A stretch of 6,873 bases of DNA, from the NCBI GenBank assembly GCA_028282865.1, contig JANQHA010000051.1, forward strand, positions 1-6,873, given 5' to 3'. Position numbers and translations under genes: made by a program. Each line of letters begins with the position of its first letter. The stretch's first letter is position 1. The notes under the pieces were generated by a model. It worked only from the letters and a program-made list of their open reading frames with translations, was not told the DNA's origin and searched no databases. Of this stretch, positions 5,286 through 6,873 are shown piece by piece. Source of the DNA: Oligoflexales bacterium. Lineage in GTDB: Bacteria; Bdellovibrionota_B; Oligoflexia; Oligoflexales; CACXFL01.

Positions 5286-6830
5286 TTAGTGAATATGCCT
5301 CGCCGCAATCGCTCCCGGAGCGCAGGTGATTCCACCACCTGGGTGGTTGCCACTACCAGCTAAGAATAGTCCGGTGATAGGAGTTTCGTAGTTAGCGGTT
5401 TCTGGAGTCGGGCGCATCAGCATCTGATCGGTTGCGTGTTCTCCGTGGTGGATGTGACCGCCGCTGATTCCGTATTCACGCTCTAAGTCGGCTGGTGAAA
5501 GCAGTTCACTGGCGACAATTTGCTGGCGGATGTTAGGGCTGTAGCTTTCAAGTCTAGCGATAACGGCTTCAGCTAGCTGAGATTTTTGTTCATCATTCCA
5601 ACCTGCTTTTAAATCGTAAGCGGCAAAGTTTACCATGATCGATGCGACGTGGTGACCGCTTGGTGCGAGGTCGGGGTTGTGCAGAGTGGGAATTTGAATA
5701 TCAAGAGCTGGCTCTACAGAGAAATCTCTGTACTTCACCGCGTCAAAAGCCTTTTCGATGGCATCGAGGTTTTCACCAATTCGAATGCGACTGGGGTGAT
5801 AGCCTGGCCTGCAGTTAAACTCTAGTGGGCCGCTTAATGCTAGGTGCATTTTTGCAGTGGTGCCTCTGGTGCGGTATTGTTCGATGCGGGTTTGAAGTTT
5901 GAATGGGACTGCAGAAGGATCCATGAGTTTTTCAAAGGTTGTTTTGGGATCGCAGGTCGCTACCACAGTTTTTGCTGAGATAACTTTACCGCCGTCTAGT
6001 TCAATGCCGGTGACTTGATCATCGGTGGTTTGAATTGATTTTACAGCGGTAGAACAAATCGTTTCTACTCCAAGCTTTTCTCCCGCTTGAGTAAGAGCAT
6101 CGATCAACGATTGGGTTCCGCCAAGCACGGAAGTTTGCGATAATGCTTCATAAGCGATGAGGTTAGCATTGGTTCCAGGCGACCATGGTCCACACCAAGT
6201 GCCGTAGACTGCGGGACCAGCTAGGGTGGCTTTTAGCAGGTCGTTTTCGAACCACTCGTTGAGCCAATCAGCGACGCATAGTGGGCCGATCCTTAGGATC
6301 TCCATCATGTCTTTTTGTCCGAGCATACGTAGAGACACTGCTTTTTTCATCACATCCCAAAGCCCGTAAAAGTTGAGGGCATATACCGATGGCGGTGTTT
6401 GATCGAACACTTGTTTAACAAACGACTCAATCTTTTTGAAGAAGGCTCGGTACTGCCGGTAGGCTTCGGCATCTTTAGCGCTGAGTTTTGCGATTTCGTC
6501 AGCCGCTTTTTTAGGGTCGTGGTGTAGTAATAATCCGAGTCCTTCATGACTAGGACTAAACACTGACTCAGGTTGATCGGAGGTTTTGAGGCCGTACTTT
6601 TTGAGTTGAAGCTGATCGATCACCCAGGTTCTGACGTTGTTAGTATCATGAAGAATCCCAGGGCTAAAGTATCCTGCATGAAATTCACTACTGCTACCAA
6701 GACCACCAAGCCTGTTGCGCTTTTCGACTACAAGCACCTTCTTTTTTTGTTTGGCTAGGTAACATGCTACGGTAAGTCCGTTATGGCCACCACCTACTAT
6801 GATTGCATCGTATTGAGTTCTGTTTGTCAT
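5286..6830 (-). CDS. FAD-dependent oxidoreductase, phytoene desaturase/PYROXD2-like
   Basis: An FAD-dependent amine-oxidase-fold oxidoreductase of the group that includes carotenoid desaturases (CrtI) and PYROXD2; the substrate is unknown. It has 514 residues. The N-terminal Rossmann motif is IVGGGHNGLTVA (11-22), with the ribose-binding Glu in VLVVEKRNRLGG (Glu 36). The central part includes AGPAVYGTWCGPWSPGT (204-220) and VLGGTQSLIDAL (235-246). The C-terminal half has ISGGHIHHGE (455-464), and the FAD-closing segment GLFLAGSGNHPGGGITCAPG is at 487-506. GGHIHHGE plus NHPGGGITCAPG is typical of PYROXD2-like rather than classical CrtI enzymes, and no carotenoid gene is adjacent. Length is close to that of the family, with a short tail after the last motif. 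The start ATG 6830 is supported by GGGAGC (6842-6837), 6 bases upstream, and by the position of the FAD motif. The frame is, however, open to the window edge, so a longer N-terminus is not formally excluded. Confidence 0.92.
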   Translation of the reverse strand: MTNRTQYDAIIVGGGHNGLTVACYLAKQKKKVLVVEKRNRLGGLGSSSEFHAGYFSPGILHDTNNVRTWVIDQLQLKKYGLKTSDQPESVFSPSHEGLGLLLHHDPKKAADEIAKLSAKDAEAYRQYRAFFKKIESFVKQVFDQTPPSVYALNFYGLWDVMKKAVSLRMLGQKDMMEILRIGPLCVADWLNEWFENDLLKATLAGPAVYGTWCGPWSPGTNANLIAYEALSQTSVLGGTQSLIDALTQAGEKLGVETICSTAVKSIQTTDDQVTGIELDGGKVISAKTVVATCDPKTTFEKLMDPSAVPFKLQTRIEQYRTRGTTAKMHLALSGPLEFNCRPGYHPSRIRIGENLDAIEKAFDAVKYRDFSVEPALDIQIPTLHNPDLAPSGHHVASIMVNFAAYDLKAGWNDEQKSQLAEAVIARLESYSPNIRQQIVASELLSPADLEREYGISGGHIHHGEHATDQMLMRPTPETANYETPITGLFLAGSGNHPGGGITCAPGAIAARHIH

Positions 6831-6873
6831 TATAATGCTCCCGATTCTAACATCGTGTGTGCCGATAGGTGAC

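Noticed and set aside
6350..6758. Open frames of 65 (minus) and 61 (plus) codons
   Set aside because: They are contained in the oxidoreductase gene, whose FAD motifs flank the region in another frame.

Overview
The window reads as ordinary bacterial chromosome from a Gram-negative. Two proteins have Sec-type signal peptides, genes are closely spaced with overlapping stop/start signals, and the DNA is moderately AT-rich by eye. The host cannot be named from this sequence. A gammaproteobacterium or a Bdellovibrio/Oligoflexus-type lineage would fit, but that is a guess. No tRNA, rRNA, insertion sequence, integrase or CRISPR array was seen.

Left part, plus strand (2-3114): three genes with essentially no spacing. 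First is the 3' end of a class II (plant/AroA_II-type) DAHP synthase, which makes the first intermediate of the shikimate pathway. Next is a multi-pass GT-C membrane glycosyltransferase of the PMT/ArnT (GT39-like) group. Last is an unrecognised secreted protein whose start lies inside the end of the glycosyltransferase gene. The overlaps imply one transcript and translational coupling. The natural reading is that the glycosyltransferase and the secreted protein act together at the cell envelope. Why they are joined to an aromatic-biosynthesis gene is unclear.

Middle, minus strand (3121-5147): a hairpin plus T-tract terminator lies between the convergent gene sets. It ends a small orphan secreted protein (191 aa), which has a good ribosome binding site and a plausible promoter of its own. 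Upstream of that is a stand-alone AAA_14/DUF4143 ATPase with a near-consensus sigma70 promoter.

Right part (5148-6830): a 194-base gene-free interval holds a perfect 8-bp inverted repeat, with a third copy of the same half-site nearby. It is followed by a minus-strand FAD-dependent oxidoreductase of the phytoene-desaturase/PYROXD2 group, complete except that its upstream context runs off the window.

The minus-strand genes look like separate units rather than one operon. There is no clear sign of an undescribed multigene system. The best candidates for a second look are the unrecognised secreted protein coupled to the glycosyltransferase and the three-armed repeat at 5163-5245.
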